Shown in pieces: positions 14,197-23,336 of a stretch of 64,000 nucleotides of DNA (the first letter of the stretch is position 1; each line of letters begins with the position of its first letter). The notes beneath the pieces are model-generated. The model saw only the letters and a list, made by a program, of their open reading frames with translations, did no database searches and had not been told where the DNA came from. Location of the stretch: assembly GCF_914271485.1 (NCBI RefSeq), contig NZ_CAJZAG010000007.1:186001-250000 (forward strand), read 5' to 3'. The DNA comes from Cupriavidus pampae (GTDB lineage: Bacteria; Pseudomonadota; Gammaproteobacteria; Burkholderiales; Burkholderiaceae). Both the position numbers and the translations under genes were made by a program.

Positions 14197-16917
14197 ATGC
14201 GCGCTTGCCTGCTGGCGTTCGTGGCCGGTTGCTGGTGGCTGCAGCAGCAGGCGCGCTTGCCGTCGTGGCGTGGTTATGCGGTGGTGCTGGGGTGTCTGCT
14301 GGTGGGGCTGCTGGCGCGGCGAGTGTGGCGCGGCTGGGCGGCAGCGCGTTCGCCCTTGCGGTTGTCTTTGCCCTTGCAGGCGAGGTCGCCTTCGGCTTCT
14401 GCGTCGGCTTCTGCGTCGGCGTCAGCTTCGCCGTCGGCATCGGCTTCGACGTGGCGTTTGGCGTCGGCCTGGCCTTCTGCGTCAGCATCGCCATTGCAGA
14501 CGCCGGGCCTGGCCACGCGCCCGTCTCCATTCGCTGTCGTGGTCGCCGTTGTGGTGGCGCTTACGCTCGGCGCAGGGTGGGCCAACTGGCGGGCGTCGTT
14601 GCGCATGGCGGACTGGTTGCCAGAGGACGCGGCGGGGCAGAACGTCGTGCTCTCGGGCCACATCGCGGGGTTGCCCGATGTGGCCGCGCATGGGACGCGC
14701 TTCCTGTTCGCGCCCGATGCGGCGGCGCGCGCGGAAGGTGTGCCAGCGCGCGTGTTGTTGAGTTGGCGCGATCCGCCCGCCGCGCTTGCGCCGGGGCAAC
14801 GCTGGCAGCTGAGCGTGCGGTTGAAGCGCCCGCGCGGGCTGGCCAATCCGCACGGCTTTGACTACGCGTATTGGCTGCTCGGTGAAGGCATTGGCGCCAC
14901 CGGTTACGTGCGCGCGGCGCGGGCCGGGCCGGAGGCTGGCAATGGTGCACGTGTCGCCCGCTGGCGTGCCGCGCTGCGCGCGCGCATGCAGGCGGCCATG
15001 CCGGCGGACGCACGCCTTGGGGGCGTGCTGGTGGCGCTGGCGATCGGCGACCAGCGCGGCATCGCGCAAGCGGATTGGGACACTTTTCGGCGCACCGGCA
15101 TTTCGCATCTGGTGAGCATCTCGGGGCTGCACATCACGATGCTGTCGGGCGCGATAGGAGCGCTCGTGCATGGGCTATGGCGCCATTCGCTGGGGCTTGG
15201 GCGTAGGTTGCAGCGGCCATTGCCACTGTGGTGGCCGGCGCGGCAGGCGGCGCTGGTCGCCGCGGTGGCCACCGCGCTTGCCTATGGATTGATCGCAGGC
15301 ATGCAGATTCCCGCGCTGCGCACGGTGGCAATGCTGAGCGTGGCGGCGGTGGCGCTGTGGAGCGGTCGCGCACCGCCCGCGTCGCTGGTGCTCGCGTGGG
15401 CCGCCGCCGTTGCGGTGGCACTGGACCCGTGGGCGGTGATGGCGCCGGGCTTCTGGCTGTCGTTCGGCGCGGTGGCGGTGATCTTTATGGTGGCGGCCCG
15501 CGACGAACACATCGCCGCGCGCGCAGAGGCGCGTAAGCGCAAACGAGACGCCGTCTCGCCGGGCGATGCCACGAGTGCTGCCGCGCGCAGTGCTGCAAGC
15601 ACGGCAGGTGCCGCAGGCATGTCGGACACGGCACGCGAGGCCGGCGCGCCGGCATTGGCAACCAGCCGAGGCCGCGCGTGGCTCGCGCGCATGCGCGCCG
15701 TCTGCGCGGATGCCGCGCGCGTGCAGTGGGCCGTGACCATCGGACTGGTGCCGTTTTCGCTGTTGCTGTTCGGGCAGGTATCGGTGGTATCGGCGCTGGC
15801 CAACGCGGTGGCGATCCCTGTCGTCAGCTTCGTGGTCACGCCATTGTCGCTGCTTGGCGCGGTGGTGCCATTGCCAGTCGCGCGCATCACGCTCGCGGTA
15901 GCGCATCGGGCCATGGCGTGGCTGACCGACGGTTTGGCGTGGCTGGCCCAACCATCATGGGCCGTCTGGGAGGCGGCGCAGGCCGGACCGGTGGCCCTTG
16001 CGCTGGCGTTGATCGGCGTGTTCCTGATGCTCGTGCCCGGCGGCGATCGCGTGATGCGCTGCCACGGTGCGCTGCTGATGGTGCCCATGCTCATCGCGAG
16101 CGGCATGCCGATTGCGCAGGGCGAGATGCGCGTGACCATCCTCGACGTCGGGCAGGGCACCGCGGTGCTGGTGGAAACGCGCACGCACGCGCTGCTCTAC
16201 GACACGGGCCCGGCGTACCTGTCGGGCACCAGCGCGGGCGCGCAGGTGGTGGTGCCGTACTTGCGCGCCACTGGTGTGCGGCGGCTCGATCAACTCATGG
16301 TCAGCCACGAGGACGCCGATCACGCCGGCGGCGTGCGCGATATCGAAGCCGCGTTGCCAATCGCCGCGCGGTTGACGGCGGCGCCGCCGATGCAGTCATG
16401 GATGACACCGCAGCCATGGCAACTGTGCGAGGCAGGCATGTCGTGGGAATGGGACGGTGTACGCTTTGCCGTCGTGCACCCGCTCGCCGGGCAGTCCGGC
16501 AACGCGCGTTATGCCAGCAATGCACGCAGCTGCGTGCTGCGCGTGGCCACCGCGCATCGCAGCGTGCTACTGACCGGCGACATCGGTACAGCCGAGGAGC
16601 GCGCACTCGCGCGCCGCGACGCGATCGATGCCGACATCCTGATCGTGCCGCATCACGGCAGCGGCACCTCGTCGAGTTCGACATTGCTGCATGCGGTGGC
16701 GCCAGAGATTGCGATTTTCCAGCTTGGCCACCGCAACCGCTACGGGCATCCGCGCGCGGACGTGTGGGCGCGTTATGCCGCGCGGGGAATCCACCGCTAT
16801 CGCACCGACGAAACCGGCGCCATCACGATCGTCACGCAGGGCGACAGCTACGACGTATCGACCTACCGCCAGCGCGTCAGGCGCTACTGGCGCGATGCGC
16901 CACCGGCCCCGCGCTGA
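14197..16917 (+). CDS. comEC: ComEC/Rec2-family DNA uptake channel
   Basis: ComEC is the inner-membrane protein thought to pass single-stranded DNA into the cytoplasm during natural transformation. The protein has 906 residues, longer than typical (about 750-800). After two N-terminal helices comes a Ser-Ala repeat (residues 64-99), a DUF4131/OB-like domain, and the competence domain with GDQRGI and HLVSISGLHITM. A charged Ala-rich insert of about 75 residues (around 440-515) precedes the next helices, and a C-terminal metallo-beta-lactamase domain carries SHEDADHAGG and the late PHHGS. The start has GGGAGAGGGG just upstream. The 3' end overlaps hexR by 34 nt, convergent. Confidence 0.92.
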   Translation: MRACLLAFVAGCWWLQQQARLPSWRGYAVVLGCLLVGLLARRVWRGWAAARSPLRLSLPLQARSPSASASASASASASPSASASTWRLASAWPSASASPLQTPGLATRPSPFAVVVAVVVALTLGAGWANWRASLRMADWLPEDAAGQNVVLSGHIAGLPDVAAHGTRFLFAPDAAARAEGVPARVLLSWRDPPAALAPGQRWQLSVRLKRPRGLANPHGFDYAYWLLGEGIGATGYVRAARAGPEAGNGARVARWRAALRARMQAAMPADARLGGVLVALAIGDQRGIAQADWDTFRRTGISHLVSISGLHITMLSGAIGALVHGLWRHSLGLGRRLQRPLPLWWPARQAALVAAVATALAYGLIAGMQIPALRTVAMLSVAAVALWSGRAPPASLVLAWAAAVAVALDPWAVMAPGFWLSFGAVAVIFMVAARDEHIAARAEARKRKRDAVSPGDATSAAARSAASTAGAAGMSDTAREAGAPALATSRGRAWLARMRAVCADAARVQWAVTIGLVPFSLLLFGQVSVVSALANAVAIPVVSFVVTPLSLLGAVVPLPVARITLAVAHRAMAWLTDGLAWLAQPSWAVWEAAQAGPVALALALIGVFLMLVPGGDRVMRCHGALLMVPMLIASGMPIAQGEMRVTILDVGQGTAVLVETRTHALLYDTGPAYLSGTSAGAQVVVPYLRATGVRRLDQLMVSHEDADHAGGVRDIEAALPIAARLTAAPPMQSWMTPQPWQLCEAGMSWEWDGVRFAVVHPLAGQSGNARYASNARSCVLRVATAHRSVLLTGDIGTAEERALARRDAIDADILIVPHHGSGTSSSSTLLHAVAPEIAIFQLGHRNRYGHPRADVWARYAARGIHRYRTDETGAITIVTQGDSYDVSTYRQRVRRYWRDAPPAPR
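14386..14493. repeat. Ser-Ala low-complexity repeat in comEC
   Basis: Degenerate 6-nt units of the TCGGCT/TCTGCG type encode alternating Ser-Ala dipeptides at residues 64-99 of ComEC, just after the first two membrane helices. Third positions vary, so the tract is not a fresh perfect expansion, and its length stays in frame. Confidence 0.8.
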
Positions 16918-17831
16918 GCGCGCCGTGCAGGGGTCGCCTTCCCGGACTTGGCGGGTTTCGCCGCAGCAGGCGCATCCGCAAACACCGCCGGCTCCGCCCC
17001 CGCAATCCGCCGCTCTCGCAGATGCGCCTTCGCGCGCTGCAGACCCGGCGCCACCGTATCCGCGCGCTGCAGCGCCACGCCCGCAGCCAGCACATCGCCA
17101 AGCACAAGGTGGCAAATGCGCGAAGTCATCGGCGTATAGATATCGCTGTCTTCCTCGACATCCGAAAATACGCAAACATCCGACAGCCCCGCAAGCGGCG
17201 AGCCGCTATGGGTCAGCGACAACACGCTCGCACCACTGGCACGTGCCAGCGTAGCGGCCGTCAGCATGTCCCACGTGCGCCCGCTGTTCGAAACAAGTAC
17301 CGCCACATCCCCAGGACGAAGCAGCGCCGCCGACATGCTGAACACATGCGAGTCCGAATACGCCGTGGTCGGAATGCCGAGCCGAAAGAACTTGTGCTGA
17401 ATGTCGAGCGCAACAATGCCCGAGTTCCCGCAGCCATAGAACTCGATTCGCCGCGCATTGGCCAGCAGCGCAATCGCATGCTCGACCTGATCCGCCGACA
17501 GCGCATTACGTACGGTCATTAGCGTGGCAATCGTGCGGTCGAACACCTTGCCCGCGATATCGGCAGGCCGATCGTTGGCCGCCACATCCTGATGCACGAA
17601 TGGCGTACCACCGCCAACGTTCTGCGCAAACTGCAGCTTGAATTCGCGAAAGCCGTCATAGCCAAGCGCCGCGCAGAATCGCGCGATGGTCGGCTGCGAA
17701 ACGCCGGCGCGTTCGGCCAGCTCGGGCATGGACAGGCGAATCACGCTCGCGCCGTGGCGGGCAATGTAATCAGCCAGGCGGCGCTCGGAAGGGCGGAGCG
17801 TGTCGTAGACGGCAAGAATTCGGTCGCGCAT
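16884..17831 (-). CDS. hexR: RpiR-family regulator HexR
   Basis: HexR represses Entner-Doudoroff and central sugar genes and is released by the pathway intermediate KDPG. At 315 residues it has an N-terminal RpiR helix-turn-helix (LAERAGVSQPTIARFCAALG at about 39-58) and a SIS sugar-phosphate-binding domain (FYGCGNSG and VSNSGRTWD). The C-terminal about 35 residues form an Ala/Lys/Arg-rich tail not needed by the fold. It is divergent from edd, the classic target, and its own promoter carries a palindrome matching the one at edd, so autoregulation is likely. The 3' end overlaps comEC by 34 nt. Confidence 0.93.
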   Translation of the reverse strand: MRDRILAVYDTLRPSERRLADYIARHGASVIRLSMPELAERAGVSQPTIARFCAALGYDGFREFKLQFAQNVGGGTPFVHQDVAANDRPADIAGKVFDRTIATLMTVRNALSADQVEHAIALLANARRIEFYGCGNSGIVALDIQHKFFRLGIPTTAYSDSHVFSMSAALLRPGDVAVLVSNSGRTWDMLTAATLARASGASVLSLTHSGSPLAGLSDVCVFSDVEEDSDIYTPMTSRICHLVLGDVLAAGVALQRADTVAPGLQRAKAHLRERRIAGAEPAVFADAPAAAKPAKSGKATPARRAQRGAGGASRQ

Positions 17832-17848
17832 GATCGATATAAGGTTCG

Positions 17849-17863
17849 TGTAGAGATTCTACA
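17849..17863. promoter_or_regulatory. HexR-type operator at hexR promoter
   Basis: The 15-bp palindrome TGTAGAGATTCTACA (6-bp arms, 3-nt centre) lies 18 bp upstream of the hexR start. On the minus strand it contains TAGAAT, a plausible -10 of hexR. It shares both arms with the site at 18001-18015 and resembles the published HexR consensus TGTARTTWWAYTACA. Confidence 0.8.
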
Positions 17864-17995
17864 CGCGAGGTGGCGCGATTTTCGGCGCCCGTCCACCGGG
17901 GCGCACCTAGGGGTTTCCCCAATTTTGGGCCAATTTGCGCACGAAAATGCAGATTCGGCCCGATCGATGGGTTTCGCCGCAACAGCGTGCGTGGA

Positions 17996-18015
17996 TATAA
18001 TGTAGAAAATCTACA
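17996..18015 (+). promoter_or_regulatory. edd -10 element and overlapping HexR-type operator
   Basis: TATAAT at 17996-18001 runs directly into the palindrome TGTAGAAAATCTACA at 18001-18015, 13 nt before the edd start. A repressor bound here would cover the transcription start region. The arms TGTAGA/TCTACA are identical to those of the hexR-proximal site. The -35 is weak (near 17973-17978). Confidence 0.82.
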
Positions 18016-18028
18016 GACCGGAACGTCC

Positions 18029-19930
18029 ATGCCCCACGATTCCAACACCGCGATCGGCGCGAATGTCACGGCCGAGGTTGCCGCCATTACCGAGCGCGTG
18101 ATAACGCGCAGCCGCGCCAGCCGCGCCGCCTACCTGGCCCGCTGCGAGCGCACCCAGCAGGAACTCGGCCCGCTCCGCGGCATGTCATGCGCGAACCTCG
18201 CCCATGGTTACGCGGCGCTGCCCGCCAACGACAAGCTGCGCCTGCGCGTCGACCACGCACCGAATCTCGGCATCGTCACCGCATACAACGACATGCTGTC
18301 CGCGCACCAGCCATACGAGCGCTATCCGGCGTTGATCCGCGAAGCCGCGCGCGCGGCCGGCGCAGTGGCGCAGGTGGCGGGCGGCGTGCCCGCGATGTGC
18401 GACGGCATTACGCAAGGCAACGCGGGCATGGAGCTATCGCTGTTCTCGCGCGATGCTATCGCGATGGGCACCGCCATCGCGCTCTCGCACAATACGTTCG
18501 ATGCCGCCGTGCTGCTCGGCGTGTGCGACAAGATCGTGCCGGGCCTGCTGATGGGCGCGCTGCAATTCGGTCATCTGCCCATGGTGTTCGTACCTGCGGG
18601 CCCGATGGCCAGCGGCCTGCCCAATAAGGAGAAGGCGCGCGTGCGGCAGCTGTACGCCACCGGGCAGGTCGGCCGCGACGCGCTGCTCGAGGCCGAATCC
18701 GCGGCCTATCACGGCGCTGGCACCTGCACGTTCTACGGCACCGCCAACAGCAACCAGTTCCTGATGGAGATCATGGGTCTCCATATGCCGGGCGCGGCGT
18801 TTATCCACCCGGACAGCGGCCTGCGCGACGCACTGACCGTGTCCGCCGCCCAGCGCGCGCTGGCGCTGATCGCGCGCGGCAACGAATACACGCCACTCGC
18901 ACGCATCGTCGATGAACGCGCGATCGTCAATGCGATGATCGGCCTGCTGGCAACTGGCGGCTCCACCAATCACACGATCCACCTCGTGGCCATGGCGCGT
19001 TCGGCCGGCATCGTGATCGACTGGAACGATTTCGATCGCCTGTCGCGTATCACGCCGCTACTGGCACGCGTGTATCCGAACGGCTCGGCCGATGTGAACC
19101 ACTTTCATGCGGCCGGCGGCGTGGCCTACGTCATCGCGCAACTGCTGGATGCGCGGCTGTTGCACGAGGACGTGGAGACCGTGGCCGGCCGCGGCCTCGC
19201 GCGCTACGCGCAGGAACCGGTAATGACCGATGGCAAGCTGCACTGGCGCGATGGCCCGGCCACGAGCGGCGACGCTACCGTACTGGCGCCCGCGTCGGCC
19301 CCGTTCTCGCCGGAAGGCGGCCTGCGCCTGATGGCTGGCAACCTCGGCCGCGGCGTGATCAAGGTCTCGGCGGTGGCCGAGGAGCATCGCGTGATCGAAG
19401 CGCCCGCGCGCGTGTTCGATTCGCAGGAAGCCCTGCAGGCCGCCTTCGAGGCGGACGAGCTCAATCGCGATGTGGTGGCCGTGGTGCGCTTTCAGGGCCC
19501 GAACGCCAACGGCATGCCCGAGCTGCATCGCCTCACGCCCGCGCTCGGCGCGTTGCAGGACGCCGGGCATCAGGTCGCGCTGGTAACCGATGGCCGCATG
19601 TCGGGAGCTTCGGGCAAGGTGCCCGCGGTCATCCACGTCGGGCCCGAGGCGCTGGCCGGTGGCCCGCTCGCGCGGGTGCGCGATGGCGACCGCATCCGCG
19701 TGGACGCTGTGGCCGGCACGCTCGAATATGTGGGCGATGCCGCCGCACAGGCCGCCTTCGCGGCGCGCCCGGCCGCCGTGGCGCCGAACGACGATTTCTC
19801 GCGCTTCAGCCTCGGCCGGGGCCTGTTCGGCCTGTTCCGCCGTCATGCGCGCACCGCGGAAGAGGGCGGCAGCGCAATGGACCTGTCCGAAGCCGACGCT
19901 GTCCAAACGCCGGCGGTGGTCGCACAATAG
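18029..19930 (+). CDS. edd: 6-phosphogluconate dehydratase
   Basis: Edd converts 6-phosphogluconate to KDPG, the first committed step of the Entner-Doudoroff pathway, using a 4Fe-4S cluster. It is 633 residues long, slightly above the usual 600-610. IlvD/Edd family signatures are present: NLGIVTAYNDMLSAHQPYE, CDGITQGNAGMELSLFSRD, LLGVCDKIVPGLLMG and CTFYGTANSNQFLMEIMG. Candidate cluster cysteines are in MCDGIT, VCDKIV and GTCTFYG. The last 25 residues (after RRHARTAEEGG) are an extra acidic tail. Gluconokinase follows, so gluconate enters the pathway here; eda is not nearby. Expression is probably HexR-repressed. Confidence 0.96.
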   Translation: MPHDSNTAIGANVTAEVAAITERVITRSRASRAAYLARCERTQQELGPLRGMSCANLAHGYAALPANDKLRLRVDHAPNLGIVTAYNDMLSAHQPYERYPALIREAARAAGAVAQVAGGVPAMCDGITQGNAGMELSLFSRDAIAMGTAIALSHNTFDAAVLLGVCDKIVPGLLMGALQFGHLPMVFVPAGPMASGLPNKEKARVRQLYATGQVGRDALLEAESAAYHGAGTCTFYGTANSNQFLMEIMGLHMPGAAFIHPDSGLRDALTVSAAQRALALIARGNEYTPLARIVDERAIVNAMIGLLATGGSTNHTIHLVAMARSAGIVIDWNDFDRLSRITPLLARVYPNGSADVNHFHAAGGVAYVIAQLLDARLLHEDVETVAGRGLARYAQEPVMTDGKLHWRDGPATSGDATVLAPASAPFSPEGGLRLMAGNLGRGVIKVSAVAEEHRVIEAPARVFDSQEALQAAFEADELNRDVVAVVRFQGPNANGMPELHRLTPALGALQDAGHQVALVTDGRMSGASGKVPAVIHVGPEALAGGPLARVRDGDRIRVDAVAGTLEYVGDAAAQAAFAARPAAVAPNDDFSRFSLGRGLFGLFRRHARTAEEGGSAMDLSEADAVQTPAVVAQ

Positions 19931-20091
19931 GCGCGCACCGGTCCGCGCACAGCCAACATTTTCAAAGCTTTCCCGCTGGCGCAGGCGTCAGCGGGCACCT
20001 TCGCGTCCGGCGCCATGTCCGGCATCGCGCCCGGCGCGAAGGCTACCGACAAGGATGGCACGACCATCCGACCATGATCGACGGAGCAGAC

Positions 20092-20586
20092 ATGATCTAC
20101 ATCCTGATGGGCGTCTCCGGCAGCGGCAAGAGCACGGTGGGCCAGTTGCTGGCGGATCGCCTGCACTGCGGCTTCCACGACGCCGACGATTTTCACCCTG
20201 CCGCCAACAAAGAGAAGATGCATGCCGGCATTCCCCTAACCGACGACGACCGCTGGCCATGGCTGGCGGCGATGCGCGCGGCCATCGACGCGGCCCGGAC
20301 GGAAAAGCGTCCGCACGTCTTTACCTGTTCCGCACTGCGGCAAGTCTACCGCGATCGCCTGACCCCGCCCGACGGCGGCGTGACGTTTGTCTACATGAAG
20401 GGCGACGCCGAGACCATCGGCGGCCGCCTGTCCGTGCGCACGGACCATTTTTTCAACCCGGCGCTGCTGCAAAGCCAGTTCGCGACGCTCGAGGAACCGC
20501 GCGACGCGCTCGTGCTCGATATCCGCCGGTCGCCCGAGGAGTTGGTGCAGGACATCCTGGACCGCCACCCGCCCGCCTCCTGCTGA
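20092..20586 (+). CDS. gntK: Gluconokinase
   Basis: GntK phosphorylates gluconate to 6-phosphogluconate, the substrate of Edd encoded just upstream. The 164-residue product matches the family: Walker A GVSGSGKST at residues 8-16, DADDFHP, the GIPLTDDDRWPWL motif, and TCSALRQVYRD. I chose the ATG at 20092, preceded by CGGAG at a 6-nt spacing; an ATG at 20074 is in frame but adds six non-family residues. It lies 161 nt after edd, so it may be co-transcribed or have its own promoter. Confidence 0.94.
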   Translation: MIYILMGVSGSGKSTVGQLLADRLHCGFHDADDFHPAANKEKMHAGIPLTDDDRWPWLAAMRAAIDAARTEKRPHVFTCSALRQVYRDRLTPPDGGVTFVYMKGDAETIGGRLSVRTDHFFNPALLQSQFATLEEPRDALVLDIRRSPEELVQDILDRHPPASC

Positions 20587-20806
20587 CGCTCGCCGGCGCC
20601 CCTCGGGAGTGGGGACGGCCGCGCCAGCACCTATCGGGGTGGCAAGCATCTTGCTACATTGTTGCCGTGCCTCGGGAGCGCCCCATCTTGCGGGATTTGC
20701 CGAGGCGGATATGCTGAAAGGGCCAATACTCGCAGGCATCGACAACAGGCGGCCACCGGGAGGTTGACAGCACCGGGCGGCCCATCCAACGAGAGGAGCG
20801 GCCATC

Positions 20807-22282
20807 ATGGCGGCGCGTTTTTTCGACGAGATGCTGGAGGCCAGGGACGATGGGGGACTCAGCCTCGTCCAGGCAGGAGAGACATTGCCGGCCGGTGCCG
20901 TGCGCGCGCACTACCGGAGCTTCACCGACTGGCTGGGACGCCAGCCCGGCGCGGTCATGGACAACAAACGCGCCGAGGCGGACCTGATCTTCCGCCGCGT
21001 GGGTATCACCTTCGCGGTCTATGGCGACAAGGACGAGTCCAACAGCGGCACCGAGCGGACCATTCCGTTCGACGTGATTCCGCGCATCTTTCCCGCCAGC
21101 GAATGGGCGACCCTCGAGCGAGGCCTGCGGCAGCGCGTGGCCGCGCTGAACCGCTTTATCCATGACATCTATCACGGCCAGGACATCATCCGCGCGGGCG
21201 TGATTCCCGCCGACCAGATCTACAACAACGCCCAGTACCGTCCCGAGATGCTCGGCATCGACGTGCCGCGCGATATCTACGCCCACGTGGCGGGGATCGA
21301 CGTGGTGCGCGCGGGCGAGGGCGAGTTCTACGTGCTGGAGGACAACCTGCGCGTGCCGTCTGGCGTCTCGTACATGCTCGAGAACCGCAAGATGATGATG
21401 CGGTTGTTCCCCGACCTGTTCGCGCGCAATCGCGTGGCGCCGGTTGCGCACTATCCCGATCTGCTGCTCGACATGCTGCGCGGCGTGTCGCCGCAGAATA
21501 TTGCCGACCCCACCGTGGTGGTGCTCACGCCCGGCATGTACAACTCGGCGTATTTCGAACACGCGTTTCTGGCCCAGCAGATGGGTGTGGAACTCGTGGA
21601 AGGCAGCGACCTGTTCGTCGAGGACGACCACCTGTACATGCGCACGACGCAGGGGCCGCAGCGCATCGACGTGATCTACCGGCGCGTCGATGACGATTTT
21701 CTCGATCCGCTCGCATTCCGTCCGGACTCCGCGCTTGGCGCGGCCGGGTTGCTGTCGGTCTATCGCGCGGGCAACGTCACCATCTCCAACGCGATTGGCA
21801 CTGGCGTGGCCGACGATAAGTCGATCTACCCGTACGTGCCGGACATGATCCGGTTCTATCTCGGCGAGGAAGCGATCCTCTCCAACGTGCCCACCTATAT
21901 GTGCCGCCGTCCCGACGACCTGCAATACGTACTCGACCATATGGGCGAGCTCGTGGTCAAGGAAACGCACGGCGCCGGCGGCTACGGCATGCTGGTCGGT
22001 CCCGCGGCCACGCGCGCGGAGATCGACCAGTTCCGCGAGGTCGTGCGTGCGCGGCCGGAGCAATACATTGCGCAGCCGACGCTGGCGCTGTCGACGTGCC
22101 CGACGTATGTCGAGTCCGGCATCGCGCCGCGCCACATCGACCTGCGACCGTTCGTGCTGTCGGGCAAGGAGGTACGCATGGTGCCGGGCGGACTCACGCG
22201 TGTGGCGTTGCGCGAAGGGTCGCTGGTGGTGAATTCCTCGCAGGGGGGCGGCACCAAGGACACATGGGTGCTGGAACGCTAA
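20807..22282 (+). CDS. Circularly permuted ATP-grasp type 2 protein of the Anbu cluster
   Basis: This 491-residue protein belongs to the circularly permuted ATP-grasp family (COG2308, formerly DUF404/DUF407), predicted peptide ligases of unknown substrate. Visible blocks are GITFAVYGDKDESNSGTER with RTIPFDVIPRI, the GIDVVRAGEGEFYVLEDN segment with the conserved Asp-Asn, VVKETHGAGGYGMLVG, and the closing LRPFVLSGKEVRMVPGGLTRVAL with QGGGTKDTWVL. No signal peptide is seen. It heads a four-gene run with alpha-E, transglutaminase-like and Anbu genes, a grouping known across proteobacteria. Product and substrate are unknown; an amide-bond-forming role is an inference from the fold. Confidence 0.93.
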   Translation: MAARFFDEMLEARDDGGLSLVQAGETLPAGAVRAHYRSFTDWLGRQPGAVMDNKRAEADLIFRRVGITFAVYGDKDESNSGTERTIPFDVIPRIFPASEWATLERGLRQRVAALNRFIHDIYHGQDIIRAGVIPADQIYNNAQYRPEMLGIDVPRDIYAHVAGIDVVRAGEGEFYVLEDNLRVPSGVSYMLENRKMMMRLFPDLFARNRVAPVAHYPDLLLDMLRGVSPQNIADPTVVVLTPGMYNSAYFEHAFLAQQMGVELVEGSDLFVEDDHLYMRTTQGPQRIDVIYRRVDDDFLDPLAFRPDSALGAAGLLSVYRAGNVTISNAIGTGVADDKSIYPYVPDMIRFYLGEEAILSNVPTYMCRRPDDLQYVLDHMGELVVKETHGAGGYGMLVGPAATRAEIDQFREVVRARPEQYIAQPTLALSTCPTYVESGIAPRHIDLRPFVLSGKEVRMVPGGLTRVALREGSLVVNSSQGGGTKDTWVLER

Positions 22283-22307
22283 TGAGCCATCCGCCGGGGA
22301 GAACATC

Positions 22308-23258
22308 ATGCTGAGCCGTACCGCCGACCACCTGTTCTGGATGGCCCGCTACACCGAGCGCGCGGAGAACACCGCGCGCATGCTGGACGTCAACTACCAG
22401 ACCTCGCTGCTGCCGCAGTCCGCCGAAGTGGCGGAGCAGGGCTGGTGGGCGATGCTCGATATTTCCGAGCTCACCGATGCGTTCGATCAGAAGTACGGAT
22501 TGCTGACGCGCGACGACGTCATCGATTTCATGGTGCGCGACATGACCAACCCGTCGTCGATCATGAGCTGCCTGCGCGCGGCGCGCGAGAACGCGCGCGC
22601 GGTGCGCGGCTCGCTGACGACCGAGGTGTGGGAAACGATCAACACTACCTGGCTCGACGTGCAGCGCCAGATCGCCGACGGCGAACTGCACGAGGACCCG
22701 TCGCGCTTCTTCGAGTGGGTCAAGTTCCGCTCCCATCTGGCGCGCGGCGTGCAGTTCGGCACCATGCTCAAGGACGACGCGTTCCACTTCATGCGGCTGG
22801 GCACGTTCCTGGAGCGGGCGGACAACACCGCGCGGATTCTCGACGTCAAGTTCCAGGCATCGGGCAGCGATGACGCGGACCCGAACCGCGAGCAGAACGA
22901 CTTCTATCACTGGGCCGCGGTGCTGCGCTCGGTGTCGGGCTTCGAGGTCTACCGCAAGATCTATCGCGCGGTGATCACGCCGCAGCGCGTGGCGGAACTG
23001 CTGGTCCTGCGGCCCGACATGCCGCGCTCGCTGGTGTCGAGCATGGACGAGGTGGTGTCGATTCTCGCGCTGGTAGCCAACCAGCAATCGTCCGAGACCG
23101 AGCGTCAGGCTGGTAAACTCCACGCTGACCTGAAATATGCGCGGATCGACGATATCTTCGCGTGTGGTCTGCACGCCTACCTGACGAGCTTCCTGGAGCG
23201 CATCGGCGACCTCGGCAACGGTATCAGCCGGGACTTCCTTGTGCCGCTTGCTGCCTGA
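22308..23258 (+). CDS. Alpha-E domain protein (DUF403)
   Basis: This 316-residue all-helical protein is of the alpha-E family (COG2307), which almost always accompanies the permuted ATP-grasp. The family start MLSRTADHLFWMARYTERAENTARMLD is shown in part by SRTADHLFWMARY and TERAENTARML. A second copy of the motif, FLERADNTARILDVKF, appears mid-protein. It starts 25 nt after the ATP-grasp stop with GGGGAGAACATC upstream. No enzymatic function is established for the family; a partner role to the ligase is inferred from context. Confidence 0.92.
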   Translation: MLSRTADHLFWMARYTERAENTARMLDVNYQTSLLPQSAEVAEQGWWAMLDISELTDAFDQKYGLLTRDDVIDFMVRDMTNPSSIMSCLRAARENARAVRGSLTTEVWETINTTWLDVQRQIADGELHEDPSRFFEWVKFRSHLARGVQFGTMLKDDAFHFMRLGTFLERADNTARILDVKFQASGSDDADPNREQNDFYHWAAVLRSVSGFEVYRKIYRAVITPQRVAELLVLRPDMPRSLVSSMDEVVSILALVANQQSSETERQAGKLHADLKYARIDDIFACGLHAYLTSFLERIGDLGNGISRDFLVPLAA

Positions 23259-23336
23259 GGCCGATCCCATGCCCCCCAAGCGGTGCCCTCCGAGTGCGCG
23301 GCGTGCGGCGACACGCCTGCCGCGCACCCTTCTATC

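Noticed and set aside
19931..20091. Second HexR-type operator between edd and gntK
   Set aside because: I looked for TGTAGA/TCTACA arms in this gap and found none.
20654..22309. 551-codon minus-strand frame opposite the ATP-grasp gene
   Set aside because: Arg/His/Val-rich shadow without motifs; the plus strand encodes the recognised family.
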